Of a DNA stretch of 64,000 nucleotides, positions 1 to 6,558 are shown piece after piece. Both the position numbers and the translations under genes were made by a program. The first letter of the stretch is position 1; each line of letters opens with the position of its first letter. This DNA comes from Parasutterella secunda (GTDB lineage Bacteria; Pseudomonadota; Gammaproteobacteria; Burkholderiales; Burkholderiaceae_F), in NCBI RefSeq assembly GCF_016901835.1, contig NZ_JACJKX010000002.1, positions 62,001 to 126,000 on the forward strand, given 5' to 3'. The notes beneath the pieces were generated by a model. It was not told the origin of the DNA. It did not search any database and saw only the letters and a list, made by a program, of their open reading frames with translations.

Positions 1-167
1 TCGGCTTTATCGTGGGCTTTGTGGTTTCCTTCATCAGTGCACTCATTGTCGTCAAGTGGTTATTGCGCTATGTTTCCAGCAACGATTTCAAATCATTTGG
101 CTGGTATCGCATTATTTTCGGCTTTGTCATCCTCGGTACGCACTACAGCGGGCTGGTGCAATGGTAG
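1..167 (+). CDS. uppP: Undecaprenyl-diphosphatase UppP, C-terminal end (partial)
   Basis: Only the last 54 codons are present; the reading frame enters at base 3 and closes with TAG. The peptide is hydrophobic, with a glycine-rich membrane helix ([20 protein letters not shown]), then a short polar stretch containing FKSFGWYRI, then a final helix. That pattern matches the end of the UppP/BacA family, membrane enzymes that dephosphorylate undecaprenyl diphosphate to recycle the lipid carrier for peptidoglycan synthesis. No catalytic motif lies in this part, so the call rests on the tail pattern alone. A strong hairpin follows the stop, so it is probably the last gene of its transcript. Confidence 0.7.
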   Translation, partial: GFIVGFVVSFISALIVVKWLLRYVSSNDFKSFGWYRIIFGFVILGTHYSGLVQW

Positions 168-173
168 TCTGAG

Positions 174-216
174 GCGGTACTGAAACATTCTTTTTCAGTA
201 CCGCTGTCATTTTGTT
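174..216 (+). terminator. Intrinsic terminator after uppP
   Basis: A 12-bp perfect stem (GCGGTACTGAAA pairing with TTTCAGTACCGC) with a 7-base loop, followed by a T-rich stretch. It sits 7 bases after the uppP stop codon. Confidence 0.8.
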
Positions 217-250
217 TGTAATTTTGTTCATTCTGATCCAAAATTAACTT

Positions 251-425
251 GTTCCCGGTAGGCGATAAGTTGCTTTAAGATTCCTTGTTCCAATGCTTAA
301 CCCAACCGGTTGCTGGGCTTGGGGCCGGCTGTGCGGAGGCACGTGTTGCTTCCCCGAAACCCGCCTCAGAGGCGACCACTCTTGATTCTTCGGACTCAGG
401 ATGCAAGGCAACCCCTATCGGGAAC
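251..425 (+). ncRNA. ssrS: 6S RNA
   Basis: This 175-base stretch has the outline of 6S RNA, which binds the sigma70 RNA polymerase holoenzyme by mimicking an open promoter. The ends pair as a closing stem (TTCCCGGTAGG with CCTATCGGGAA, G-U pairs allowed). The interior is largely self-complementary with a purine/pyrimidine-rich central bubble, and a T-rich run follows the 3-prime end. It lies just upstream of an EVE-domain gene; from memory this 6S-EVE order recurs in Burkholderiales. The ends are set by the closing stem and could be off by several bases. A covariance-model search would settle it. Confidence 0.72.
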
Positions 426-467
426 GTTTTCTTTTTATTTTTCCGAATATCCTTACACCGATATCCC

Positions 468-944
468 ATGACTAAAAAATTCTGGTTAATGAAATCTGAA
501 CCTTCCGAATGCTCTTTTGAAAGTGTCTTAGCCAGACCGGATAAAACCATTGATTGGTTCGGAATCAGAAACTATCAGGCAAGAAACTTTATGCGCGATG
601 AGATGAGTGTCGGTGATGCGGTGTATTTCTATCACTCCTCTTGTCCTAAGCCCGGCATCGTGGGTCTTGCACATGTGGCGACAAAAGCCCACCCTGACGC
701 GACGCAGTTTGATCCCGACAGTGAATATTTTGATCCGAAATCAGATAGAAATAACCCTCGTTGGGTGTGTGTTGACATCACGGCCGATGAAGCCGTGGAA
801 TTGATTGATCTGGCCACCCTCAGGCAATATTCGGAACTGACCGAAATGAAAATCCTGCAAAAAGGTAACCGTCTTTCCATTACGCCGCTGACTGAAAATG
901 AATATTTCTTCATTTTGAACAATTTGGTCCGAAAGAAAAAATAA
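468..944 (+). CDS. EVE domain-containing protein
   Basis: A 158-residue protein consisting of a single EVE domain, a PUA-like fold thought to recognise modified bases in nucleic acid; its cellular role is not well defined. The start MTKKFWLMKSEPSECSFES is typical, and the conserved WFGIRNYQARNFMRDEMSVG and FYHSSC segments follow near residues 28-60. The frame stays open further upstream, but that extension would run through the 6S RNA and has no homologous look, so the ATG at 468 is preferred. The upstream neighbour is 6S RNA and the downstream one a tRNA-Thr. Function is inferred from family only. Confidence 0.85.
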   Translation: MTKKFWLMKSEPSECSFESVLARPDKTIDWFGIRNYQARNFMRDEMSVGDAVYFYHSSCPKPGIVGLAHVATKAHPDATQFDPDSEYFDPKSDRNNPRWVCVDITADEAVELIDLATLRQYSELTEMKILQKGNRLSITPLTENEYFFILNNLVRKKK

Positions 945-964
945 GAGAAATTTTCAAAAATAGT

Positions 965-993
965 TTGCAAATCAAAAAAAACTACGGCATAAT
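965..993 (+). promoter_or_regulatory. Sigma70-type promoter for tRNA-Thr
   Basis: TTGCAA at 965-970 and CATAAT at 988-993 with a 17-bp spacer, ending 36 bases before the mature tRNA. The same TTGCA(A/T)-17-(C/T)A(T/C)AAT style drives the Glu/Ala tRNA pair elsewhere in the window. Confidence 0.65.
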
Positions 994-1029
994 TCTGCTT
1001 CTCCCGAAACGGGAGACTGAAAATGGTAA

Positions 1030-1105
1030 GCCGGTTTAGCTCAGTTGGTAGAGCAGCGCATTCGTAATGCGAAGGTCGGGAGTTCAAGTCTTCTAACCGG
1101 CACCA
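1030..1105 (+). tRNA. tRNA-Thr (anticodon CGT)
   Basis: A 76-base cloverleaf with encoded CCA. The acceptor GCCGGTT pairs with AACCGGC; the D arm has AGCTCAGTTGGTAGAGC. The anticodon stem-loop GCGCATTCGTAATGCG carries CGT, which reads ACG threonine codons, and the T loop has GTTCAAGTC. It stands alone with its own promoter and terminator. Confidence 0.95.
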
Positions 1106-1111
1106 TCTCCT

Positions 1112-1140
1112 AAACTCGTCATCTGACGAGTTTTTTTGTT
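1112..1140 (+). terminator. Terminator of tRNA-Thr
   Basis: AACTCGTCA/TGACGAGTT stem with a 2-base loop followed by seven T, immediately after the tRNA. Confidence 0.85.
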
Positions 1141-1194
1141 TCTACGCCTGTTTTTCTGTGTTAGGCTTTACATTTCTTTGTTTTCGGTACTCGT

Positions 1195-2244
1195 ATGATT
1201 GATATCAGTCACCTCTCACAGGCTTTCACTTCCCCGGACGGTAAAACAGTTCATGCCGTCAAGGACGTGTCTCTACACATTAATAAAGGGGAAATCTTCG
1301 GCATTATCGGTCGATCCGGCGCCGGCAAATCTACGTTGGTGCGAACCATTAACTTTTTGAATCGGCCGACAGAGGGCACTGTTACAGTCAACGGTCAAAA
1401 ACTCAATGAACTCAACGCTGAGCAACTCCGAACGATCCGCTCGAAAATCGGCATGATTTTCCAGCATTTCAATTTGCTGAGTTCTCGTACGGTTTTTGAC
1501 AACATTGCCTTGCCGCTTGAGTTGCATAACACCGCAAAAGAAGAAATCGACCGGAAGGTCAATCATTTGATTGAATTGGTGGGGCTGACTGAACACAAAG
1601 ATAAGTATCCCCGTCAACTTTCGGGCGGTCAAAAACAGCGTGTCGGTATTGCCCGTGCTTTGGCTAACGATCCGATGGTTTTGCTCTCTGATGAGGCCAC
1701 CAGTGCGCTTGACCCCGAAACCACACGAGCCACTTTGGATTTATTGCTCAAGATCAATCAGACCTTAGGCGTAACCATCGTACTCATCACTCACGAAATG
1801 GAAGTCGTGAAACAAATTTGTGACCGTGTCGTTGTGATGGATAAGGGTGTGATTGTTGAAGCCGGTACCGTGCTTGAAGTATTTCGTCATCCCAAGCATG
1901 CCACGACACGAGCCATGCTGGCCGACGTTGTCGTTCACGATATGCCTCAACGCATTTACGACACCGTTCGTGATCGAATCAACGTCGCTACAGAAAACGG
2001 ACGCTTTTCCAGACTTTTGCGATTAACATTTGTCGGCTCAGAAGTCACGTTGCCGGTTTTGTCCATCATCACCCGACGCTACGAGATCGATTTCAATATC
2101 CTGCAAGGCCAAGTAGAAGAGTTAAAAGGAACCAGTTTCGGCATGCTTACCATTCTTGCTGAAAGCCCCAACCAAGACAATTATGAAGCTGCCTTGCAGT
2201 TCCTCAAAGACAATCAGGTCGAATTTGAAGAGGTTGAACTATGA
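1195..2244 (+). CDS. metN: Methionine ABC transporter ATP-binding protein MetN
   Basis: The 349-residue ATPase of the MetNIQ importer, which takes up L- and D-methionine across the inner membrane. Walker A GRSGAGKST is at residues 39-47, the signature LSGGQ at 142-146 and Walker B MVLLSDEA around 161-168. After about residue 265 comes an extra domain of roughly 80 residues matching the NIL/ACT-like module by which MetN senses intracellular methionine (transinhibition). Full length for the family. Its last codons overlap metI by four bases (ATGA), so the two are translationally coupled. No metQ substrate-binding gene follows. Confidence 0.93.
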   Translation: MIDISHLSQAFTSPDGKTVHAVKDVSLHINKGEIFGIIGRSGAGKSTLVRTINFLNRPTEGTVTVNGQKLNELNAEQLRTIRSKIGMIFQHFNLLSSRTVFDNIALPLELHNTAKEEIDRKVNHLIELVGLTEHKDKYPRQLSGGQKQRVGIARALANDPMVLLSDEATSALDPETTRATLDLLLKINQTLGVTIVLITHEMEVVKQICDRVVVMDKGVIVEAGTVLEVFRHPKHATTRAMLADVVVHDMPQRIYDTVRDRINVATENGRFSRLLRLTFVGSEVTLPVLSIITRRYEIDFNILQGQVEELKGTSFGMLTILAESPNQDNYEAALQFLKDNQVEFEEVEL

Positions 2245-2894
2245 ATGCTGATATCGTTGCCCTTCTAGGCGAAGGATTTATTGAAACCGTCATTATGGTA
2301 ATCGGTAGCGGTGTACTGGGCAGCATCATCGGTATTCCGTTAGGTGTTCTGCTGCATGTCACCGATAAAGGCGGTCTTATGCCGAAATTGGCCACCAATG
2401 CTATCGTCGGAGTGATTGTCAACGCTATTCGCTCCACTCCTTTCATTATCTTACTCGTGGCAATTTACCCGCTCACCCGTCTTATCGTAGGGACGACGAT
2501 CGGCACTACGGCAACACTGGTTCCCCTTGTGATCGGCGTTGCGCCTTTCATTGCTCGCCTGGTAGAAACCAGTTTGAGAGAAGTTGATCGGGGACTCATT
2601 GAAGCGGCTCAATCCATGGGAGCCACAGATATGCAGATCATTACCAAAGTACTGATTCCTGAAGCTATGCCCGGCATCGTAGCCGGTGTCACCATTGCTA
2701 TCGTGACACTGGTCGGATACTCCGCTATGGCCGGAGCGATCGGCGGTGGTGGTTTAGGTGATATCGGCATCCGCTATGGTCACAACCGCTATATGCCTGA
2801 TGTTATGTGGACTGTGGTTTTGATTCTTGTTGTTTTTGTACAGGTCATTCAAAGTTTCGGAGATTGGTGCGTCAGAAAAGTCTCCAAGCGCTAA
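2241..2894 (+). CDS. metI: Methionine ABC transporter permease MetI
   Basis: A 217-residue inner-membrane permease with about five hydrophobic segments and the cytoplasmic coupling loop EAAQSMGATDMQIITKVLIP (near residues 129-148), which docks onto MetN. It starts inside the metN stop codon (ATGA overlap), and length and order match metNI operons. The usual third gene, metQ, is absent: the next gene is a convergent membrane protein. The binding protein must therefore be encoded elsewhere, or MetNI works with another lipoprotein. Confidence 0.93.
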   Translation: MNADIVALLGEGFIETVIMVIGSGVLGSIIGIPLGVLLHVTDKGGLMPKLATNAIVGVIVNAIRSTPFIILLVAIYPLTRLIVGTTIGTTATLVPLVIGVAPFIARLVETSLREVDRGLIEAAQSMGATDMQIITKVLIPEAMPGIVAGVTIAIVTLVGYSAMAGAIGGGGLGDIGIRYGHNRYMPDVMWTVVLILVVFVQVIQSFGDWCVRKVSKR

Positions 2895-2904
2895 CAAATA
2901 ATAA

Positions 2905-2933
2905 GCGGGCTTTCAATTTAGCTGAAAGCCCGC
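2905..2933. terminator. Convergent terminator between metI and the LapA-like gene
   Basis: An 11-bp perfect stem (GCGGGCTTTCA/TGAAAGCCCGC) with a 7-base loop between two convergent genes. The T-rich side favours the minus-strand gene, but the hairpin can serve both directions. Confidence 0.7.
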
Positions 2934-2960
2934 CGTCTGATCATTTCAAAGCTCTTCTTT

Positions 2961-3497
2961 TTATTGCTTCTGGTTGGATTCGATTTTCTTTTCACGAATC
3001 TCAAAATCCTTCCCCGCTGCCATCTCAACAAGTTGAGTCAATCGATCCTCCACTTCTCCCACACTGGCCGAAAGAGAATTCACCGTCTCATGAGCACTTC
3101 CCTCAACTGCTGACTGCAGGCCGTTGACCGCAGCCATTAAGGATGAATGACGAGAGGCGCTTTGATTTTGCAACTCTAAAATCTGCTTTTGCATCTCGCT
3201 CTTGAGCTCAACATAACGCGATTGCTCGGCCTTTTGCGCTAAGTCCCTTGCCTGCTGCAAAAGTTTGTTAACCCGACGTAATTCCATCGAAAGCGCAGCC
3301 TGTTGAACAAAACCGTAAACCAAACAAATCAGGATAACCAGCCCCGGACCTAACAATAAAATCAATCCCAACGGAGCTTGGATTTCAGTGTAAAGCAGGT
3401 TAACGGTGACATCAGCCATCACGCCTTCCCAATTCACAACCAGGAAAACAGAGCAAAGGACAAAGAGTAATAATAAAAAAACAGTTCTTAAATGCAT
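2961..3497 (-). CDS. LapA-like inner-membrane protein with a coiled-coil tail
   Basis: About 178 residues. Two transmembrane segments (roughly residues 5-24 and 42-65) frame a short periplasmic loop with VNWEGVMADVTVNLLYTEIQAPL. This resembles the LapA/DUF1049 fold, whose members help organise lipopolysaccharide assembly at the inner membrane. After residue 70 comes a long charged, glutamine-rich helix (LNKLLQQARDLAQKAEQ type) predicted to be a coiled coil, longer than in classical LapA. A TTG start five codons upstream is possible, but the ATG start MHLRTVFLL is the better family match. Function is inferred and uncertain. Confidence 0.6.
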   Translation of the reverse strand: MHLRTVFLLLLFVLCSVFLVVNWEGVMADVTVNLLYTEIQAPLGLILLLGPGLVILICLVYGFVQQAALSMELRRVNKLLQQARDLAQKAEQSRYVELKSEMQKQILELQNQSASRHSSLMAAVNGLQSAVEGSAHETVNSLSASVGEVEDRLTQLVEMAAGKDFEIREKKIESNQKQ

Positions 3498-3637
3498 GAC
3501 AGATCTCAACAACAGTTTGTCGATCCCTTAACTCTAACACGAGCCAACGGTCTGAGAGACTAAATTTTGAAAAAGAACTTTTCCATTATCGCGAAAACGA
3601 CTAAGATGATGAAGATTTGATCTAAGGAGTACGTTTC

Positions 3638-4285
3638 ATGCAACACGATTCTCGTTTTCCCCGTCTGCACATCGTTGATCACCCCCTGATCCAGCACAAG
3701 TTAAGCATTATGCGTGATAAAAATACGTGTACGAAAGATTTTCGTGCACTTTTGCGCGAAATTGCTCTCTTAATGGGTTACGAAGTAACCAGAAATTTGC
3801 CCTTGACCACACACAGCATTGAAACGCCGCTTTGCCGCTTTGATGCACCGGTACTGGCAGACAAAAAACCCGTCATTGTCCCGATTCTGAGAGCCGGTCT
3901 GGGTATGGCCGATGGCTTTTTAGAGCTGATGCCGTCAGCTCGTGTGGGTCACATCGGAATGTATCGTGATGAAAACAAACGCCCGGTAGAGTATTTAGTC
4001 AAACTCCCCGATTTGGAAGGCCGCACGTTCTTTTTAGTCGATCCGATGCTTGCCACCGGCTATTCTGCCGCCCATGGGGTCGATGTTTTGAAAAAACAAG
4101 GTGTTCAAGGCAAAGATATTATCTTTATGTCTTTGCTCTGTGCTCCGGAAGGGATGGAAACATTCCAAAAACTGCATCCGGATGTTGAAGTGTATACGGC
4201 AAGCCTTGACGATCATCTCAATGAAAAAGCCTACATCGTTCCCGGTTTAGGTGATGCGGGTGACCGCTTATACGGCACACTTTAA
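3638..4285 (+). CDS. upp: Uracil phosphoribosyltransferase
   Basis: A 215-residue salvage enzyme that makes UMP from uracil and PRPP in the cytoplasm. The PRPP-binding loop appears as [10 protein letters not shown] near residues 135-144, and the uracil-binding end as [15 protein letters not shown]. The motif PILRAGLGM (residues 84-92) is also characteristic. The start is set by AAGGAG seven bases before the ATG. It is monocistronic in appearance, with no uracil permease alongside. The following 300 bases are a repeat-rich leader belonging to frdC. Confidence 0.95.
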   Translation: MQHDSRFPRLHIVDHPLIQHKLSIMRDKNTCTKDFRALLREIALLMGYEVTRNLPLTTHSIETPLCRFDAPVLADKKPVIVPILRAGLGMADGFLELMPSARVGHIGMYRDENKRPVEYLVKLPDLEGRTFFLVDPMLATGYSAAHGVDVLKKQGVQGKDIIFMSLLCAPEGMETFQKLHPDVEVYTASLDDHLNEKAYIVPGLGDAGDRLYGTL

Positions 4286-4307
4286 CGTTTTTCTTTCAAA
4301 CCATAAA

Positions 4308-4375
4308 ATTAAGGGTTAACCCCAATATTTCACTTAACTGTTACAGTTGCGAAATATTTTATTAAGGGTTAACCC
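4308..4375. promoter_or_regulatory. Paired GGGTTAACCC palindromes upstream of frdC
   Basis: Two copies of ATTAAGGGTTAACCC (4308-4322 and 4361-4375), each centred on the perfect palindrome GGGTTAACCC, lie 53 bp apart, close to five helical turns. Between them is an AATATTTC/GAAATATT inverted repeat and an AACTG/CAGTT hairpin. This looks like a pair of operators for a dimeric regulator controlling frdC; no known regulator's consensus was recognised. A weaker relative (CAGGGTTAACTG) lies just after the frdC stop. The rest of the 300-base gap is AT-rich and holds one possible small reading frame. Confidence 0.45.
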
Positions 4376-4472
4376 TAATTTTTGCCTTAAGAAAACTTAA
4401 TTTAATCTGAAAAATCAGCAAAACATATGACATAACTCAAACCTTTTTACATAAAAATGGAGGATGATACGC

Positions 4473-4559
4473 ATGTCGGAACGCAGAAGCGTTCTGTCTG
4501 TTTGTGTTTTTAAAAAACTCATCAAAGCGCTTGGACCGCGTTTTGAATTTAGGACATAA
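4473..4559 (+). CDS. Possible 28-residue leader peptide upstream of frdC
   Basis: ATG preceded by a good ribosome-binding site (GGAGGATGATACGC) opens a 28-codon frame, MSERRSVLSVCVFKKLIKAL and on to TAA, ending 27 bases before frdC. The peptide is basic and has one hydrophobic patch. Its first codons lie in a small hairpin (GAACGC/GCGTTC). It may be a translated leader that couples to frdC, or a chance frame; no homologue is recognised. Confidence 0.25.
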   Translation: MSERRSVLSVCVFKKLIKALGPRFEFRT

Positions 4560-4586
4560 CTTCTTAATAAAAGGTTGAATTTCATC

Positions 4587-5378
4587 ATGTCGATGTATAC
4601 CTCTGATCAAGAAAAATATTCCAACACCCCGACTTCTGAAGAAGTCATCGCCGGTGTGGAATTGCGTAATGCCAAGCGCAAGAGCAGATGGCCGGCTTAC
4701 TGCGACGTCGCCCAGTCTGTGACAGGCTTGTTGCTCGGTATCTTCCTGTTCTGCCACATGGCTTTCACGAGCTCCATTCAATTGGGCAAGGATGTGTTCT
4801 GGAACTTGGTCGCCTTCTCCGGCGGTTATATTTTTGACGGCGAAGAACATGCCTGGATGCACGTGGCTTTGATCGGTGCCATTACCCTCTTGGTCATCAT
4901 CCACGCTTTGATGGCTTTGCGTCGTTTCCCGACGAGCTATCGCATGTTCCATAACATCAAGAGCCAATATCAATTCATTGCTCACCGCGACACCACGCTT
5001 TGGATCGTCCAAATCGTGACCGCTGTGATCTTGACCGGTATGGTTTTCCCGCACGTCACCCCGATGATTCTCGATCCGGAAGCCATCGGCCCGAACTTCT
5101 CCTCTGTTCATACCTATCACAACGGTTTGCTCTGGACGTTCATCTTCTTGGTGGCCACTGAATTGCACGGTATGATCGGTCTGTATCGCTTGTGCGTGAA
5201 GTGGGACGTGTTCGCCGGTAATCGTGAAGCTCTTCGCAAGATCATGTACTGCGTGGTCGTTCTGATGATCGCCTGCGGTTCTATGACGATGTGGACGTAC
5301 TACAGCAACGGTAAGGCTCTCGTTGAAAGCGGTGAACCGATCGTTAAGTACGAACCGGTTAACAACTGGTGGAAGTAA
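4587..5378 (+). CDS. frdC: Fumarate reductase dihaem cytochrome b subunit (FrdC, Wolinella type)
   Basis: A 263-residue membrane anchor with five transmembrane segments that passes electrons from quinol through two haems b to FrdB. It aligns by eye with Wolinella succinogenes FrdC. The four haem-ligand histidines fall at 57, 106, 156 and 194, a constant offset of 12-13 from Wolinella 44, 93, 143 and 182, and the E-pathway glutamate is at 192 in TELHGMIGLYRL. The helix I/II region where Wolinella has the menaquinol-site Glu66 reads NLVAFSGGYIF here, with no obvious counterpart. Codon use is very biased, suggesting high expression. The partner genes frdA and frdB lie about 35 kb away on the other strand. 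The ATG at 4587 is preferred over a TTG four codons upstream. Confidence 0.92.
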   Translation: MSMYTSDQEKYSNTPTSEEVIAGVELRNAKRKSRWPAYCDVAQSVTGLLLGIFLFCHMAFTSSIQLGKDVFWNLVAFSGGYIFDGEEHAWMHVALIGAITLLVIIHALMALRRFPTSYRMFHNIKSQYQFIAHRDTTLWIVQIVTAVILTGMVFPHVTPMILDPEAIGPNFSSVHTYHNGLLWTFIFLVATELHGMIGLYRLCVKWDVFAGNREALRKIMYCVVVLMIACGSMTMWTYYSNGKALVESGEPIVKYEPVNNWWK

Positions 5379-5407
5379 GATTCAGGGTTAACTGAATAAA
5401 TACTTAC

Positions 5408-5437
5408 AAACGCGGCTTTCGGGCCGCGTTTGTTTTT
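5408..5437 (+). terminator. Terminator of frdC
   Basis: AAACGCGGC/GCCGCGTTT stem followed by TGTTTTT, thirty bases after the frdC stop. Confidence 0.85.
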
Positions 5438-5491
5438 ATATGCATATTTTTTTCGGTACACTCTTTTTTGATGAAATTAAAAGGACTGGAT

Positions 5492-5839
5492 ATGCGTGTT
5501 TCTTTTTTGATAATTGCAAGTGCCATCAGCGCACTGATGACCGGTTGTGTAGCCAATTCCGTCACGGAACAAGGCCAAAAAGTTGTTATTGTTCAGAGTT
5601 TGCCCACTCAATACCAATGCACTTATAAAGGTGAAGTTGTAGGCTCTCAAGGCAACTGGCTCACCGGAGGCTGGACAACCAATCGCAATTTGGCCTTAGG
5701 TGCCCGAAACGATTTGAGAAATGAAGCTGCGAAGTTAGGCGCTAATGTTGTGGTGATCGCAGAAACTATCAATTCAACTGACGAGAAAAATTCGCTTGAA
5801 AACATTACTCACGTCGGCCGAGCATACAGCTGCCGCTAA
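5492..5839 (+). CDS. DUF4156 lipoprotein (YjeI-like)
   Basis: 115 residues with a lipoprotein signal peptide ending in the lipobox LMTGC (cysteine near residue 19), so it is probably anchored to a membrane facing the periplasm. The mature part resembles E. coli YjeI and other DUF4156 proteins: VVIVQSLP, then a cysteine (YQCTYKGEVVGSQGNWLTGG), the block ARNDLRNEAAKLGANVVVI and a final cysteine (AYSCR). The function of the family is unknown. The ATG at 5492 has AAAGGA upstream and gives the best signal peptide; two in-frame starts 21-24 bases earlier are less likely. Confidence 0.75.
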   Translation: MRVSFLIIASAISALMTGCVANSVTEQGQKVVIVQSLPTQYQCTYKGEVVGSQGNWLTGGWTTNRNLALGARNDLRNEAAKLGANVVVIAETINSTDEKNSLENITHVGRAYSCR

Positions 5840-5842
5840 TCG

Positions 5843-6514
5843 TCAGATAGTTACCCCTCTGTCACGGGCCCACAAAGCTGCTTGTGTACGAGAAGCAAAT
5901 CCCATCTTTTTGAGAATATGCTTCACGTGCACTTTGACGGTCCCCAGCTGAATAGACAGGTATTCCCCGGTCTGCTGATTACTCATCCCGATTGATAAGC
6001 ACTTGAGGACATCTTTTTCACGACTGGTCAGACAATTTAAATCCCGATCAACTTCACCCGTATCCTCACGGAAAGCACGTGTCAGAGCGCCCATCAGGCG
6101 ATTGCTCACCACTACTTTTCCGTGACAGACCCTTTTTATTTGGGATAATAGCTCCGGAACCTCAATCAATTTTGATAGATACCCTTCAGCCTGTAATTGG
6201 ACCGTTGCCATCAGCTCTTCACTGTCATCCCTGTCCGTCATCATCACCACTTTAGCAGGACGGTGAAGATTTTTTGCATAGCGAAGAACATCAATAGCAG
6301 AGCCCTTCTTCATGTGCATATCAACCATAACCAGATCGGGTTGGAGTCTATCAATGTAAAACATGCCTAACTGCTTATCACCGGTCTCAGCCACGTTGCC
6401 GAATTCGACATCTTCATGCAAAAGTTGAGCGAGTGCCTCCCTAAACAGGGGGGAACCGTCAACTATGACTACACAAAATTTTTTACTGTTCTCGTCTGCT
6501 TGAGTCATAAGCAT
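5843..6514 (-). CDS. NarL/FixJ-type response regulator, orphan
   Basis: About 223 residues: a receiver domain then a LuxR-type helix-turn-helix. The C-terminal part (LTSREKDVLKCLSIGMSNQQ and TVKVHVKHILKKM) is very close to NarL. In the receiver the phosphoacceptor aspartate is in LVMVDMHM, the switch threonine in VVMMTD and the lysine in GYLSKL. The metal-binding acidic pair is reduced, however: VVIVDGSP has one Asp where NarL has two. No sensor kinase lies nearby. Start: ATGCTTATG gives two choices (6514 or 6508), neither with a clear ribosome-binding site, and both sit directly after a terminator hairpin. By analogy it may control anaerobic respiration genes. Confidence 0.8.
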   Translation of the reverse strand: MLMTQADENSKKFCVVIVDGSPLFREALAQLLHEDVEFGNVAETGDKQLGMFYIDRLQPDLVMVDMHMKKGSAIDVLRYAKNLHRPAKVVMMTDRDDSEELMATVQLQAEGYLSKLIEVPELLSQIKRVCHGKVVVSNRLMGALTRAFREDTGEVDRDLNCLTSREKDVLKCLSIGMSNQQTGEYLSIQLGTVKVHVKHILKKMGFASRTQAALWARDRGVTI

Positions 6515-6517
6515 TTT

Positions 6518-6544
6518 AAAAAAGGGCGCACCCTCAGTACGCCC
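6518..6544 (-). terminator. Terminator between the M20 hydrolase and the NarL-type regulator
   Basis: On the minus strand an 8-bp stem (GGGCGTAC/GTGCGCCC, one G-U pair) is followed by six T. The regulator's ATG comes only three bases later, so readthrough of this hairpin would be needed for co-transcription with the upstream hydrolase. Confidence 0.65.
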
Positions 6545-6558
6545 CACTCCCTAACGGG

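Noticed and set aside
285..467. N-terminal extension of the EVE protein to a start at 285
   Set aside because: It would run through the 6S RNA and lacks homologous look; the ATG at 468 gives the known EVE start.
4437..5168. 243-codon minus-strand frame across the frdC leader and gene
   Set aside because: It is the antisense shadow of frdC and its control region.
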